From Nocardia mexicana NBRC 108244 (GTDB taxonomy: Bacteria > Actinomycetota > Actinomycetes > Mycobacteriales > Mycobacteriaceae), in contig NZ_BDBV01000030.1 in NCBI RefSeq assembly GCF_001613165.1, positions 1 to 61,089 on the forward strand: a stretch of 61,089 bases of DNA, written 5' to 3'. Shown in pieces: positions 24,570-32,915 of this stretch. The position numbers were made by a program, and so were the translations under genes. The first letter of the stretch is position 1. The number at the start of each line of letters is the position of its first letter. Below the pieces are notes generated by a model. That model saw nothing but the letters and a program-made list of their open reading frames with translations. It was not told the origin of the DNA and ran no database searches.

Positions 24570-26507
24570 ATGAGGCGCACGCGACACATCTGGGCCGGGG
24601 CCACCGCCGCCCTGCTCGCCGCCGGGGTGATCACCGGCTGCTCATCGGGTTCGGACCAATCGGCGCAGGCGTGCGCGGATACTCCGAACGGCACGGCGAT
24701 CAAGGCCACGGGCCCGGCCGCGACCGGCACCGATATCGCGACCAATCCCGAGATCGCGTCGGGTTATCGCGGCGATATGACCCCGGTCCGCACCGGCGGC
24801 TACGCGGTGTCGGCCGCCAATCCGATTGCGACACAGGCGGCCTGCCGCGTGCTGGCCGACGGCGGCACCGCGGCCGATGCGCTCGTCGCGGCGCAGACGG
24901 TGCTGGGCCTGGTGGAGCCGCAGGCGTCGGGCATCGGCGGCGGCGCGTTCCTGATGTACTACGACGCGACGACCAAGACGCTGGACTCCTACGACGGCCG
25001 CGAGACCGCGCCCGCCGCCGCCACGGAGAACTACCTGCGCTGGATCAGCGACACCGATCAGACCGCGCCGCAACCGAGTGCACGCGCCAGCGGCCGTGCC
25101 ATCGGCGTTCCCGGCGCGCTGCGGCTGCTCGAGCTCGCCCACCGCGAGCACGGCAAGCAGTCCTGGCGTGACCTGTTCGACCCGGCCATCACGCTGGCCG
25201 ACCAGGGCTTCGCGATCAGCCCGCGGCTGGCCGGGCAGATCGCCGAATCCGCCGCCGATCTCGCGCGCGACGAGAACGCCAAGGCGTACTTCCTGCAGCC
25301 CGACGGATCCCCGAAACCGGCGGGCACCAACCTCACCAACCCGGCCATGTCGAAGACGTTGAGCGCCATCGCCTCCGACGGTCCCGACGCGTTCTACAAG
25401 GGCGCCATCGCCCAGGACATCGTGGACGCCACCGCCAGCACCGCGGGCGGGCGCACGCCGGGCCGGCTCACCCTGGCGGATCTGGCCGGCTATCAGGCCA
25501 AGAAGCGCACCGCGCTGTGCAACGACTACCGCACCCACGAGATCTGCGGCATGCCGAACCCGTCGTCGGGCGGCATCGCGGTCGCGGCCACGCTGGGCAT
25601 TCTGGAGAATTTCGACCTCGCCGCCCTGGCGCCCGAGGGCGTCGACAAGAATGGCGGCAAGCCCAAACCGGAAGCGGTGCACCTGATCTCGGAGGCCGAG
25701 CGGCTCGCCTACGCCGACCGCGACAAGTACGTCGGCGACTCCGATTTCATTCCGCTGCCGGGCAATTCACCGAACACCCTGCTGAACGACGACTACCTGA
25801 AGCAGCGTGCGGCGCAGATCAAGCCGGATCGCAGCATGGGCACCGCGCAGCCGGGCGACTTCGGCCCGGTCCCGCTCGGCACGGGCCCGCAGCAGCCCGA
25901 ACACGGCACCAGCCACGTCTCGGTGGTCGACAAGTACGGCAACGCCGCGGCGCTCACCACCACGGTGGAGTCGGCGTTCGGATCGTTCCACGTCGTCGAC
26001 GGATTCGTGCTCAACAACCAGCTCACCGACTTCAGCACCAACCCCACCTCCGCGGACGGCACCCCCCTGGCCAACCGGCTGCAGCCGGGCAAGCGGCCCC
26101 GCAGTTCGATGAGCCCGACGCTGGTGTTCGACAAGGGCGCCGACGGGTCGCGCGGGCAACTGGCCTACGTCACCAGCTCCCCCGGTGGTTCGGTGATCAT
26201 CCAGTTCGTGGTGAAAACCCTGGTGAATATGCTGGATTGGAAGCTCGATCCGCAGCAGGCCGTCTCCGGAGTGGCCTTCGGCGCCGCCAATACCCCCGTG
26301 ACCGGTGTCGGTGGCGAGCATCCCGCGATCAACGCCGCCGACAAGGGCAACAACGACCCACTCGTGCAGAAACTGCGGGAGATGGGCCACCAGGTCTCGG
26401 TGGATTCGCAGACCAGCGGCCTCAGCGCCCTGCAGCGCGACGGCAGCGGCTGGATCGGCGGCGCGGACCCGCGGCGCGAGGGCGCGGTGATGGGCGACGC
26501 CAAGTAG
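24570..26507 (+). CDS. ggt: Gamma-glutamyltransferase, lipoprotein
   Basis: A 645-aa Ntn-hydrolase that cleaves gamma-glutamyl bonds of glutathione-like compounds and transfers the glutamyl group. The N-terminus has an Arg-rich start, a hydrophobic stretch and a lipobox VITGC (Cys24), so it is exported and lipid-anchored. The large subunit begins with YAVSAANPIATQAACRVLAD. The autoprocessing nucleophile is Thr447 in EHGTSHVSVVDKYGN, followed by the small-subunit signature FVLNNQLTDF and SSPGGSVIIQFV. It is divergent from an amino-acid permease. Its 3' end faces the PH-domain gene, with a REP-like palindrome in the 44-bp gap. Confidence 0.95.
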   Translation: MRRTRHIWAGATAALLAAGVITGCSSGSDQSAQACADTPNGTAIKATGPAATGTDIATNPEIASGYRGDMTPVRTGGYAVSAANPIATQAACRVLADGGTAADALVAAQTVLGLVEPQASGIGGGAFLMYYDATTKTLDSYDGRETAPAAATENYLRWISDTDQTAPQPSARASGRAIGVPGALRLLELAHREHGKQSWRDLFDPAITLADQGFAISPRLAGQIAESAADLARDENAKAYFLQPDGSPKPAGTNLTNPAMSKTLSAIASDGPDAFYKGAIAQDIVDATASTAGGRTPGRLTLADLAGYQAKKRTALCNDYRTHEICGMPNPSSGGIAVAATLGILENFDLAALAPEGVDKNGGKPKPEAVHLISEAERLAYADRDKYVGDSDFIPLPGNSPNTLLNDDYLKQRAAQIKPDRSMGTAQPGDFGPVPLGTGPQQPEHGTSHVSVVDKYGNAAALTTTVESAFGSFHVVDGFVLNNQLTDFSTNPTSADGTPLANRLQPGKRPRSSMSPTLVFDKGADGSRGQLAYVTSSPGGSVIIQFVVKTLVNMLDWKLDPQQAVSGVAFGAANTPVTGVGGEHPAINAADKGNNDPLVQKLREMGHQVSVDSQTSGLSALQRDGSGWIGGADPRREGAVMGDAK

Positions 26508-26521
26508 GACATGCCCGAGGC

Positions 26522-26548
26522 ATTCCCGGCGCGCTCTTGGCCGGGAAC
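26522..26548. repeat. REP-like palindrome in the ggt/PH-protein gap
   Basis: A 27-bp imperfect palindrome starting ATTCCCGGC and ending GGCCGGGAAC fills the convergent gap. It matches the repeats at 35006-35034 and 35140-35166 and, more loosely, those inside priA. It can form a stem of about 9 bp and may end both transcripts. Confidence 0.7.
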
Positions 26549-26551
26549 CGC

Positions 26552-27079
26552 CTACTTATCCTGTCCCGCAGTGTATTTCGCACCGAGTTCGCGGAAGCGG
26601 TCCATGGACCGCGCCGCGTACTCCTTGTCGTTGACGCGGATGGCCAGCATGGGCACGTATTCGTCGTCGACGAGTTCGAGCCGGGCCCAGGCGCGCTTGT
26701 CCGGGATCGAGACGCCGCGGATGTCCTTCCACGGAAAGTTGTTGTCGCCCACGATATTGCGCACCGAGACGCCCTGCGGGCCCACCCGCACCCGCGGGCG
26801 GGTGAGCAGCAGTACCGCCCCGGCGAGCAGCCACCCGAAGCAGACGATCGCCACCTGGTCGGCGCCGCGGAAATTCACCCCGGTCGTGCTGTGCGACGAC
26901 GCGATACCGGCGATGGTGAACAGCACCGCGAGCACCGCCGCGACGATCCGGGCGGTGCGCACCGAACGCCGCGGCCGCACCTCCAGATCCCAGTCGGCCC
27001 CTTCGCCTCCCCGTTCGGTCCCGTCACTTCCCCGCGCCGAAGGCCGCGGGGAGCGCTTCCAGATCCGGACGACCGGCAT
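26552..27079 (-). CDS. PH-domain (bPH_6-like) membrane protein
   Basis: A 175-aa protein. Two hydrophobic helices lie near residues 45-70 (ARIVAAVLAVLFTIAGIA) and 80-100 (VAIVCFGWLLAGAVLLL), followed by a bacterial PH-like beta domain with VGPQGVSVRNIVGDNNFPWK. It is the counterpart of M. tuberculosis Rv1417, which also follows ribH. Its ATG at 27079 lies 4 bp after the ribH stop, so it is the last gene of the riboflavin operon. The role is unknown; the long N-terminal cytoplasmic tail is Arg/Ser-rich. Confidence 0.88.
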   Translation of the reverse strand: MPVVRIWKRSPRPSARGSDGTERGGEGADWDLEVRPRRSVRTARIVAAVLAVLFTIAGIASSHSTTGVNFRGADQVAIVCFGWLLAGAVLLLTRPRVRVGPQGVSVRNIVGDNNFPWKDIRGVSIPDKRAWARLELVDDEYVPMLAIRVNDKEYAARSMDRFRELGAKYTAGQDK

Positions 27080-27083
27080 CGGC

Positions 27084-27599
<516 letters not shown>

Positions 27600-27615
27600 T
27601 CAGTGCCCGCCGGAA

Positions 27616-28866
27616 CTACCGTGCGGTCTCGCCCAGGTCCAGATCGTCCAGCCCGACCAGGTCGTGGCCCATGCGGTCACGCTTGGTGCGCAGATAGCGC
27701 AGGTTCTCGGCGGTGGCGCGCACCGGCATCGGCACCCGCTCGGTGATCGACAGCCCGTAGCCGTCCAGGCCCACCCGCTTGGCCGGATTGTTGGTCAGCA
27801 GCCGCATCGAGGAGATGCCGAGATCGACCAGGATCTGCGCGCCGGTGCCGTAGTCGCGGGCGTCGGCGGGCAGCCCGAGCTCGATATTGGCGTCGACGGT
27901 GTCGTGGCCGCTGTCCTGCAGCTGATAGGCCTGCAGCTTGTGCATCAGCCCGATGCCGCGGCCCTCGTGCCCGCGCATGTAGAGCACCACGCCGCGGCCC
28001 TCGGTCGCCACCATTTCCATGGCGGCCTCCAACTGCGGGCCGCAGTCGCAGCGCAGCGAGCCGAACACGTCCCCGGTCAGGCATTCGGAGTGCACCCGCA
28101 CCAGCACATCCTCGCCGCCGTCGACCCCGATATCGCCGCGCACCAGCGCGACGTGCTCGACGTCGTCGTAGATGCTCTTGTAGCCGACCGCCCGGAACTC
28201 CCCGAACCGGGTGGGAATGCGGGCCTCGGCGACGCGCTCCACCTGCTTCTCGTTCTTGCGGCGCCAGGCGATCATGTCGGCGATGGAGATCAGAGCCAGC
28301 TCGTGCTCGTCGGCGAAGACCCGTAGCTCCTCCGTGCGGGCCATATCGCCCTCGTTCTTCTGGCTGACGATCTCGCAGATCACTCCGGCCGGGCCAAGAC
28401 CGGCCAGCCGCGCCAGATCGACCGCGGCCTCGGTGTGGCCGGGCCGGCGCAGCACGCCACCGTCCTTGGCGCGCAACGGAACCACGTGACCGGGCCGGGT
28501 GAAATCCTCGGGCTTGGCGGCACGATCGGCGAGCATGCGCATGGTGGTGGCGCGGTCGGCGGCGGAGATGCCGGTGCTGACGCCCTCGCGCGCATCCACC
28601 GAGACGGTGTAGGCGGTGCCGTGCTTGTCCTGGTTCACCGCGTACATCGGCGGGAGGCCCAGCCGATCGCAGTCGGCACCGGTCAGCGGCACACAGATGT
28701 AGCCGGAGGTGTAGCGGATCATGAAGGCCACCAGTTCGGGCGTTGCCTTCTCCGCGGCGAAGATGAGATCACCCTCGTTCTCGCGGCCCTCGTCGTCGAC
28801 GACGACGACCGCCTTACCGGCGGCGATGTCGGCGACTGCGCGCTCGATGGTGTCGAACCTGGTCAC
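27616..28866 (-). CDS. ribBA: Bifunctional DHBP synthase / GTP cyclohydrolase II
   Basis: A 416-aa fusion. The N-terminal DHBP synthase (residues 1-200) shows [20 protein letters not shown] and [20 protein letters not shown] with RxGHT. The C-terminal GTP cyclohydrolase II (about 205-400) shows the zinc ligands in [15 protein letters not shown] and the substrate segment [11 protein letters not shown]. It supplies both precursors for lumazine synthase. The start is a GTG at 28866. Gene order ribE-ribBA-ribH matches mycobacteria. Confidence 0.97.
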   Translation of the reverse strand: MTRFDTIERAVADIAAGKAVVVVDDEGRENEGDLIFAAEKATPELVAFMIRYTSGYICVPLTGADCDRLGLPPMYAVNQDKHGTAYTVSVDAREGVSTGISAADRATTMRMLADRAAKPEDFTRPGHVVPLRAKDGGVLRRPGHTEAAVDLARLAGLGPAGVICEIVSQKNEGDMARTEELRVFADEHELALISIADMIAWRRKNEKQVERVAEARIPTRFGEFRAVGYKSIYDDVEHVALVRGDIGVDGGEDVLVRVHSECLTGDVFGSLRCDCGPQLEAAMEMVATEGRGVVLYMRGHEGRGIGLMHKLQAYQLQDSGHDTVDANIELGLPADARDYGTGAQILVDLGISSMRLLTNNPAKRVGLDGYGLSITERVPMPVRATAENLRYLRTKRDRMGHDLVGLDDLDLGETAR

Positions 28867-28946
28867 GTGTGCTGCGCTCCATCTCGATTAGGTGCCAATA
28901 ACAGTACTGTGTCGGCGGCCGCCGCCGCGGTGCGGCAGCGGTCCGC

Positions 28947-29555
28947 CTATCCGCGCTGTTGCAGCCGCTCCACGTACTTGGCGATGACGTCGACCTCGAG
29001 GTTGACGGTGGTACCGACCGGCGCGGTACCGAGGGTGGTGAGTTCGCGGGTGGTGGGGATCAGCGACACCTCGAGCCAGTCGCCGGTGTCCGCATCGCGG
29101 CCGAGTCCGGAGACGGTCAGCGAGATGCCGTCGATGGTGATCGAGCCCTTCTGCACGACGTAGCGGGCCAGCTCGTCGGGCAGCGAGACGCGCACGACCT
29201 CCCAGTTCTCCTGCGGATCGCGGGAGACGACCGTGCCGGTCCCGTCGACATGGCCCTGCACGATGTGCCCGCCCAGCCGGCTGTTCACCGCGGCCGCGCG
29301 TTCCAGGTTGACCTGTGCGCCGACGGCGAGCCCGCGCAGGCTGGAGCGGTTCAGCGTCTCCCCCATGACATCGGTGGTGAAGCTGTCGCCGTCGACGATC
29401 TCGACGACCGTCAGGCAGACACCGTTCACCGCGATCGAATCGCCGTGCCCGGCATCGGAGGTCACCAGCTTGCCGCGGATGGTCAGCCGGGCCGCGTCGG
29501 CCAGCTGCTCGATCGCTGCGATCTCGCCGAGCTCCTCGACGATGCCTGTGAACAT
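28947..29555 (-). CDS. ribE: Riboflavin synthase alpha chain
   Basis: A 202-aa enzyme (dismutates lumazine to riboflavin). It has the duplicated lumazine-binding barrel: MFTGIVEELGE opens repeat one and ILGHIVQGHVD-like GGHIVQGHVDGTG opens repeat two, with IDGISLTVSGL near the end. It is the first gene of the riboflavin cluster seen here. No deaminase/reductase gene (ribD) accompanies it. I did not find the conserved core of an FMN riboswitch in the leader. Confidence 0.96.
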   Translation of the reverse strand: MFTGIVEELGEIAAIEQLADAARLTIRGKLVTSDAGHGDSIAVNGVCLTVVEIVDGDSFTTDVMGETLNRSSLRGLAVGAQVNLERAAAVNSRLGGHIVQGHVDGTGTVVSRDPQENWEVVRVSLPDELARYVVQKGSITIDGISLTVSGLGRDADTGDWLEVSLIPTTRELTTLGTAPVGTTVNLEVDVIAKYVERLQQRG

Positions 29556-30127
29556 GTCCGTTTTCTCCTGTCACCCGGTACCCGCTCGAGCCAACAGTCC
29601 GGACCGCGGGCGGTATTCCCGCGCCGCACTGCTGCGGCCACCAGCCTAACGACGCGAGGTCGTAGGCGGCACCGGCGGTCCCATGGGCCGGATAGGAGAC
29701 CTCGACTCGGCGAATCGGGGGACAAACCGACGGACCGACCTGTCCGCACGCCGAAATCGGAAATACATTCCTGTAATTCCCGAAAGTTTCTTGATATGAA
29801 TATCGAAATTAAGGATCGCGATTTCTTCGCCGACCGTTCCCGTGTCTCTCGGCCGCGATTCCCCTGATCGTCATCAGCCGAATGTGGAGTTGTACCCGGT
29901 CGGCGACGCGCTTACACACAAAGCTTGCGTTCGGCGGAAATCGGAAGCAATATTGTTATGCAGTTGATTCCCAGTGTTCAACTTTCGACGCGAGCAGTTC
30001 AGCGCGGAACCGTTCCACCTCGCGCCCCGGGCGCGAGCACCGCAGGAACCAGTCAAACCGACGGAAGGTAGAGGCCCTCACGGGTCGGATCCAGGTTGGA
30101 CAACAACACCACAGATGGGGGTGCGGC
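29556..30127. other. AT-rich divergent region upstream of ribE
   Basis: 572 bp with no convincing gene. The part from about 29755 to 30000 is clearly poorer in G/C than its surroundings. It contains GATAT-GA-ATATC (29793-29804). This is where mycobacteria have ribG/D and other genes between rpe and ribE, so it may be a deletion scar or transferred DNA. The promoters of ribE and the hypothetical gene at 30128 must be here. Confidence 0.5.
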
Positions 30128-30598
30128 GTGACCACGCTTCTCGATTCGACACTCGAAGCTCGCTGCGTTCAATATCGTCGCGAATTTCACCTGCCGGCAT
30201 CGATCGATCCCACGTCACGACACATCCTGCTGGAGATAGGCACCCGCTACGGCGCGATCACGATGCCCGCCGACTTGGGCGAGCGCGTCCAGCAGCAGCT
30301 GGCAGAAACCGATCTCGCCGGGCCCGTCGTTCATCACCCCCGCGCCCGGCGCTGGACCTTCATCACCGGCCCGGCCCATGCGGGGAGTATGACCAAATCC
30401 CTGTCGGCCGAACTGTTCCGGCTCTACGCCACCGTCGCGTGCACCGGCAGCCAGGTGGTACTGCCCTCGGCCGACGACGAGCGCACCGGATATCGCACCT
30501 GGGTGCAGGCGCCGGAAACCGCCGACGCGGTGCCCCCGCTCGCCGACGTCATCGAGGCGACGCGAACGGTGTGCACGCGAAAGGTACCGTCCCGCTGA
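30128..30598 (+). CDS. Hypothetical protein, 156 aa
   Basis: I do not recognise the family. The protein has a balanced, coding-like composition: a helical start (LLDSTLEARCVQYRREF), a beta-rich middle with RRWTFITGPA and a region TVACTGSQVVLPSADD. The segment WTFITGP recalls small actinobacterial prim-pol-like proteins, but only weakly. It starts with GTG at 30128; the longer frame to 29882 includes AT-rich sequence without coding bias. It sits between ribE and rpe on the opposite strand, breaking the usual operon order, and its 3' end is 12 bp from the rpe stop. Confidence 0.65.
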   Translation: MTTLLDSTLEARCVQYRREFHLPASIDPTSRHILLEIGTRYGAITMPADLGERVQQQLAETDLAGPVVHHPRARRWTFITGPAHAGSMTKSLSAELFRLYATVACTGSQVVLPSADDERTGYRTWVQAPETADAVPPLADVIEATRTVCTRKVPSR

Positions 30599-30610
30599 GG
30601 GTTTCGGCGG

Positions 30611-31270
30611 CTACCGCGCCGCCTCCACCGCGATCACCTTGTCGCGCAACTTCTCCACGGTCGCGCCCGGGTCCTCGGTGCCGTATACCGCCGACCCCGC
30701 GACGAAGCAGTCGATACCGGCCTCGGCGGCCTGCTCGATCGTGTTCATGTTGATACCGCCGTCGATCTCGACGATCAACCGCAGCTCGCCGGAGTCCACC
30801 AGCCGGCGCACCGTGCGCGCCTTGTCGAGCACGTGCGCGATGAACGACTGGCCGCCGAATCCGGGCTCCACGCTCATCACCAGCAGCGTGTCGAAGTGGC
30901 GCAGCATCTCCAGGTACGGCTCGATCGGCGTGTTCGGCTTCACCGACAGGCCCGCCCTGGCCCCCGCGGCGCGGATATCGCGGGCCACCGCGACCGGGTC
31001 GTCGGTGGCCTCGGCGTGGAAGGTGACGTTGTAGGCGCCCGCCTCCGCGTACGGCGGCGCCCAGCGGCCCGGATCCTCGATCATCAGGTGGCAGTCCAGC
31101 GGGATGTCGGTGGTCTTCAGCAGGCTCTCCACCACCGGCAGGCCGAGGGTCAGATTGGGCACGAAGTGGTTGTCCATCACATCGACGTGCAGCCAGTCGG
31201 CGCCCTCGACGGCCTGCACCTCGTGCGCGAGGTTCGCGAAATCGGCGGAGAGGATGGACGGCGCGATCAT
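30611..31270 (-). CDS. rpe: Ribulose-phosphate 3-epimerase
   Basis: A 219-aa TIM-barrel enzyme of the pentose phosphate pathway. Segments: [14 protein letters not shown] at the start, [16 protein letters not shown] with the catalytic Asp and metal ligands, [20 protein letters not shown], and [11 protein letters not shown] with the second Asp. The ATG at 31270 gives the normal length. It lies between rsmB and ribE in the core order, but NadE, SigF and NRPS genes separate it from rsmB here. Confidence 0.97.
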   Translation of the reverse strand: MIAPSILSADFANLAHEVQAVEGADWLHVDVMDNHFVPNLTLGLPVVESLLKTTDIPLDCHLMIEDPGRWAPPYAEAGAYNVTFHAEATDDPVAVARDIRAAGARAGLSVKPNTPIEPYLEMLRHFDTLLVMSVEPGFGGQSFIAHVLDKARTVRRLVDSGELRLIVEIDGGINMNTIEQAAEAGIDCFVAGSAVYGTEDPGATVEKLRDKVIAVEAAR

Positions 31271-31364
31271 CGGTGACGGGCGGTGAAAATGCGAGTTGGA
31301 GGTGGCCACAGCGCGAAGTGTAGCGGCCGACGACACCCCGGCATCTCGAAGCAGGCACAGATCC

Positions 31365-31389
31365 GATTAGTCCCGGTGGACTTGGGTAG
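31365..31389 (+). promoter_or_regulatory. Candidate SigF-type promoter of rsbW-sigF
   Basis: GATT (31365-31368), 15 bp, GGGTAG (31384-31389) fits the actinobacterial SigB/SigF pattern GNNT-N14-16-GGGTAY except for the last base. It is just upstream of the rsbW GTG at 31400, so a transcript from it would be nearly leaderless. Autoregulation of such operons is common; here it is an inference. Confidence 0.4.
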
Positions 31390-31399
31390 CCTTCTGAGG

Positions 31400-31822
31400 G
31401 TGATCAATATTTCGGCGGAACAGGGACTGCGCAGTACCCCGGTGGAGATCGGCGTCGCCGCTACCGTGTCACAGTTGCCGATCGTGCGCGGACTTGCCGA
31501 AACGCTGGTCCTGCTCAGCGATTTCACGCTGGACGAGGTGGCCGACATCCGGTTGGCGGTGGACGAGGCCTGCTCGACACTCATCGCGATCGCCACCCCG
31601 GGCAGCACGCTGCGCTGCCGGTTCACCGTCGGCGACGACGATCTGCTGGTGCACGTCACCGGGATCGCCGCCACCGAGGGGCTACCCGATCAGCGCAGCT
31701 TCGGCTGGCACGTGCTGCGCACGCTCACCGACGAGGTGACCACCACCCAGGAGCCTTTCGACCAGGCGGCCTCCGGACATCCGACCATTGTGGAGTTCCG
31801 GCGGGTCCGGGGGAAGGCGTAG
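31400..31822 (+). CDS. rsbW: RsbW-like anti-sigma factor (HATPase)
   Basis: A 140-aa GHKL-type ATPase/kinase-fold protein. Segments: VSQLPIVRGLAETL, then DEVADIRLAVDEACSTLI (N-box region), and SFGWHVLRTLTDEV, as in M. tuberculosis UsfX/RsbW. It would hold SigF inactive until an anti-anti-sigma factor releases it; no such gene is adjacent. I start it at the GTG at 31400, just after a GAGG. Its TAG overlaps the sigF GTG by one base. Confidence 0.88.
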   Translation: MINISAEQGLRSTPVEIGVAATVSQLPIVRGLAETLVLLSDFTLDEVADIRLAVDEACSTLIAIATPGSTLRCRFTVGDDDLLVHVTGIAATEGLPDQRSFGWHVLRTLTDEVTTTQEPFDQAASGHPTIVEFRRVRGKA

Positions 31823-32793
31823 TGGCTGACGAGGACACCGTGTTCGGCTCCGGCGACGCCGCCGCTTCCGAACACACCGCATCCACGGATGCCGGAAAGC
31901 ACGGCGGCGCGGCACCCGCCGAATCCGGCGGCACCGACGAACCCGCCGCCACGCCCGGCAGCGCCGAGGGCGAGACCGCCGACAGCGACGCGCCCGACGA
32001 GGACACCGCCGACGAGGTGGACGAGGTCGCCGAGTCGGTCTCCGGATACGACGACGTCACAACCCTTTTCGAGGAACTCGCCGCGGCCGCCGACGGATCC
32101 GACCGGCGGGCGGAGCTGCGCACCCAGCTGATCAGCCGCTGCATTCCGCTGGCCGATCACATCGCGCGCAAATTCAGCGGGCGCGGTGAGCCTTTCGACG
32201 ATCTGACGCAGGTGGCCCGGGTGGGGCTGGTGCACGCGGTGGACCGGTTCGACATCACCCGCGGCTCGAACTTCCTCTCCTTCGCGGTGCCCACGATCAT
32301 GGGCGAGGTGCGGCGCTACTTCCGCGACAACACCTGGGCGATGCGAGTTCCGCGGCGCGTCAAGGAGACTCACCTACGCATCGGCGCCGCCATCGACTCC
32401 CTCTCGCAGTCGCTGGGCCGCTCCCCCACCGTCAAGGAGATCGCCGGCGAGCTCGAGATCAATCCGGACGAGGTGACGCAGGCGGTCATCGCGGGCAACG
32501 CCTATCAGCCCAGTTCGATCGACGCGGTGTCGGTCGGCCGGGATACCGAGGCGTCGCTGCTGGACACCCTCGGCGAGGAGGAGTCGCAGTTCGACCGGGT
32601 CGAGGAGTACGTAGCGATCCGTCCGCTGTTGGCGGGGCTGCCCGAGCGCGAGCGCCGCATTCTCACCATGCGGTTCTTCGAATCCATGACGCAAACCCAG
32701 ATCGCCCAGCGCATGGGCATCTCGCAGATGCACGTCTCGCGCATTCTCGCCAAAACCCTCGCCCGCCTCCGGGAGCAGTCCGCCCGGGAGTGA
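31822..32793 (+). CDS. sigF: SigF/SigB-type stress sigma factor with acidic N-terminal extension
   Basis: A 323-aa group 3 sigma factor. Residues 1-75 are an unusual Asp/Glu/Ala/Gly-rich disordered tail. Sigma region 2 follows (ADHIARKFSGRGEPFDDLTQ, VGLVHAVDRFDITRG, FLSFAVPTIMGEVRRYFRD), then region 3 (TWAMRVPRRVKETHLRIG) and region 4 (LPERERRILTMRFFESMTQ, then IAQRMGISQMHVSRILAKTL). The start GTG overlaps the rsbW stop, so the two are coupled. It probably directs a stress regulon and its own operon. Confidence 0.93.
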   Translation: MADEDTVFGSGDAAASEHTASTDAGKHGGAAPAESGGTDEPAATPGSAEGETADSDAPDEDTADEVDEVAESVSGYDDVTTLFEELAAAADGSDRRAELRTQLISRCIPLADHIARKFSGRGEPFDDLTQVARVGLVHAVDRFDITRGSNFLSFAVPTIMGEVRRYFRDNTWAMRVPRRVKETHLRIGAAIDSLSQSLGRSPTVKEIAGELEINPDEVTQAVIAGNAYQPSSIDAVSVGRDTEASLLDTLGEEESQFDRVEEYVAIRPLLAGLPERERRILTMRFFESMTQTQIAQRMGISQMHVSRILAKTLARLREQSARE

Positions 32794-32915
32794 CGCGGGA
32801 GGTGCGCAGCACGTCGACCCTGATCCGCCGCGTAGCCCTGGTCCCCGGCGAACGCCGGCGCATGTCGTAGATTCGAATCGACCATGATCACCTGACGGCG
32901 AGCGGAGGGGTCGGC

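Noticed and set aside
29556..29720. FMN riboswitch before ribE
   Set aside because: I looked on the minus strand for the conserved RFN core and did not find it; a covariance search would decide.
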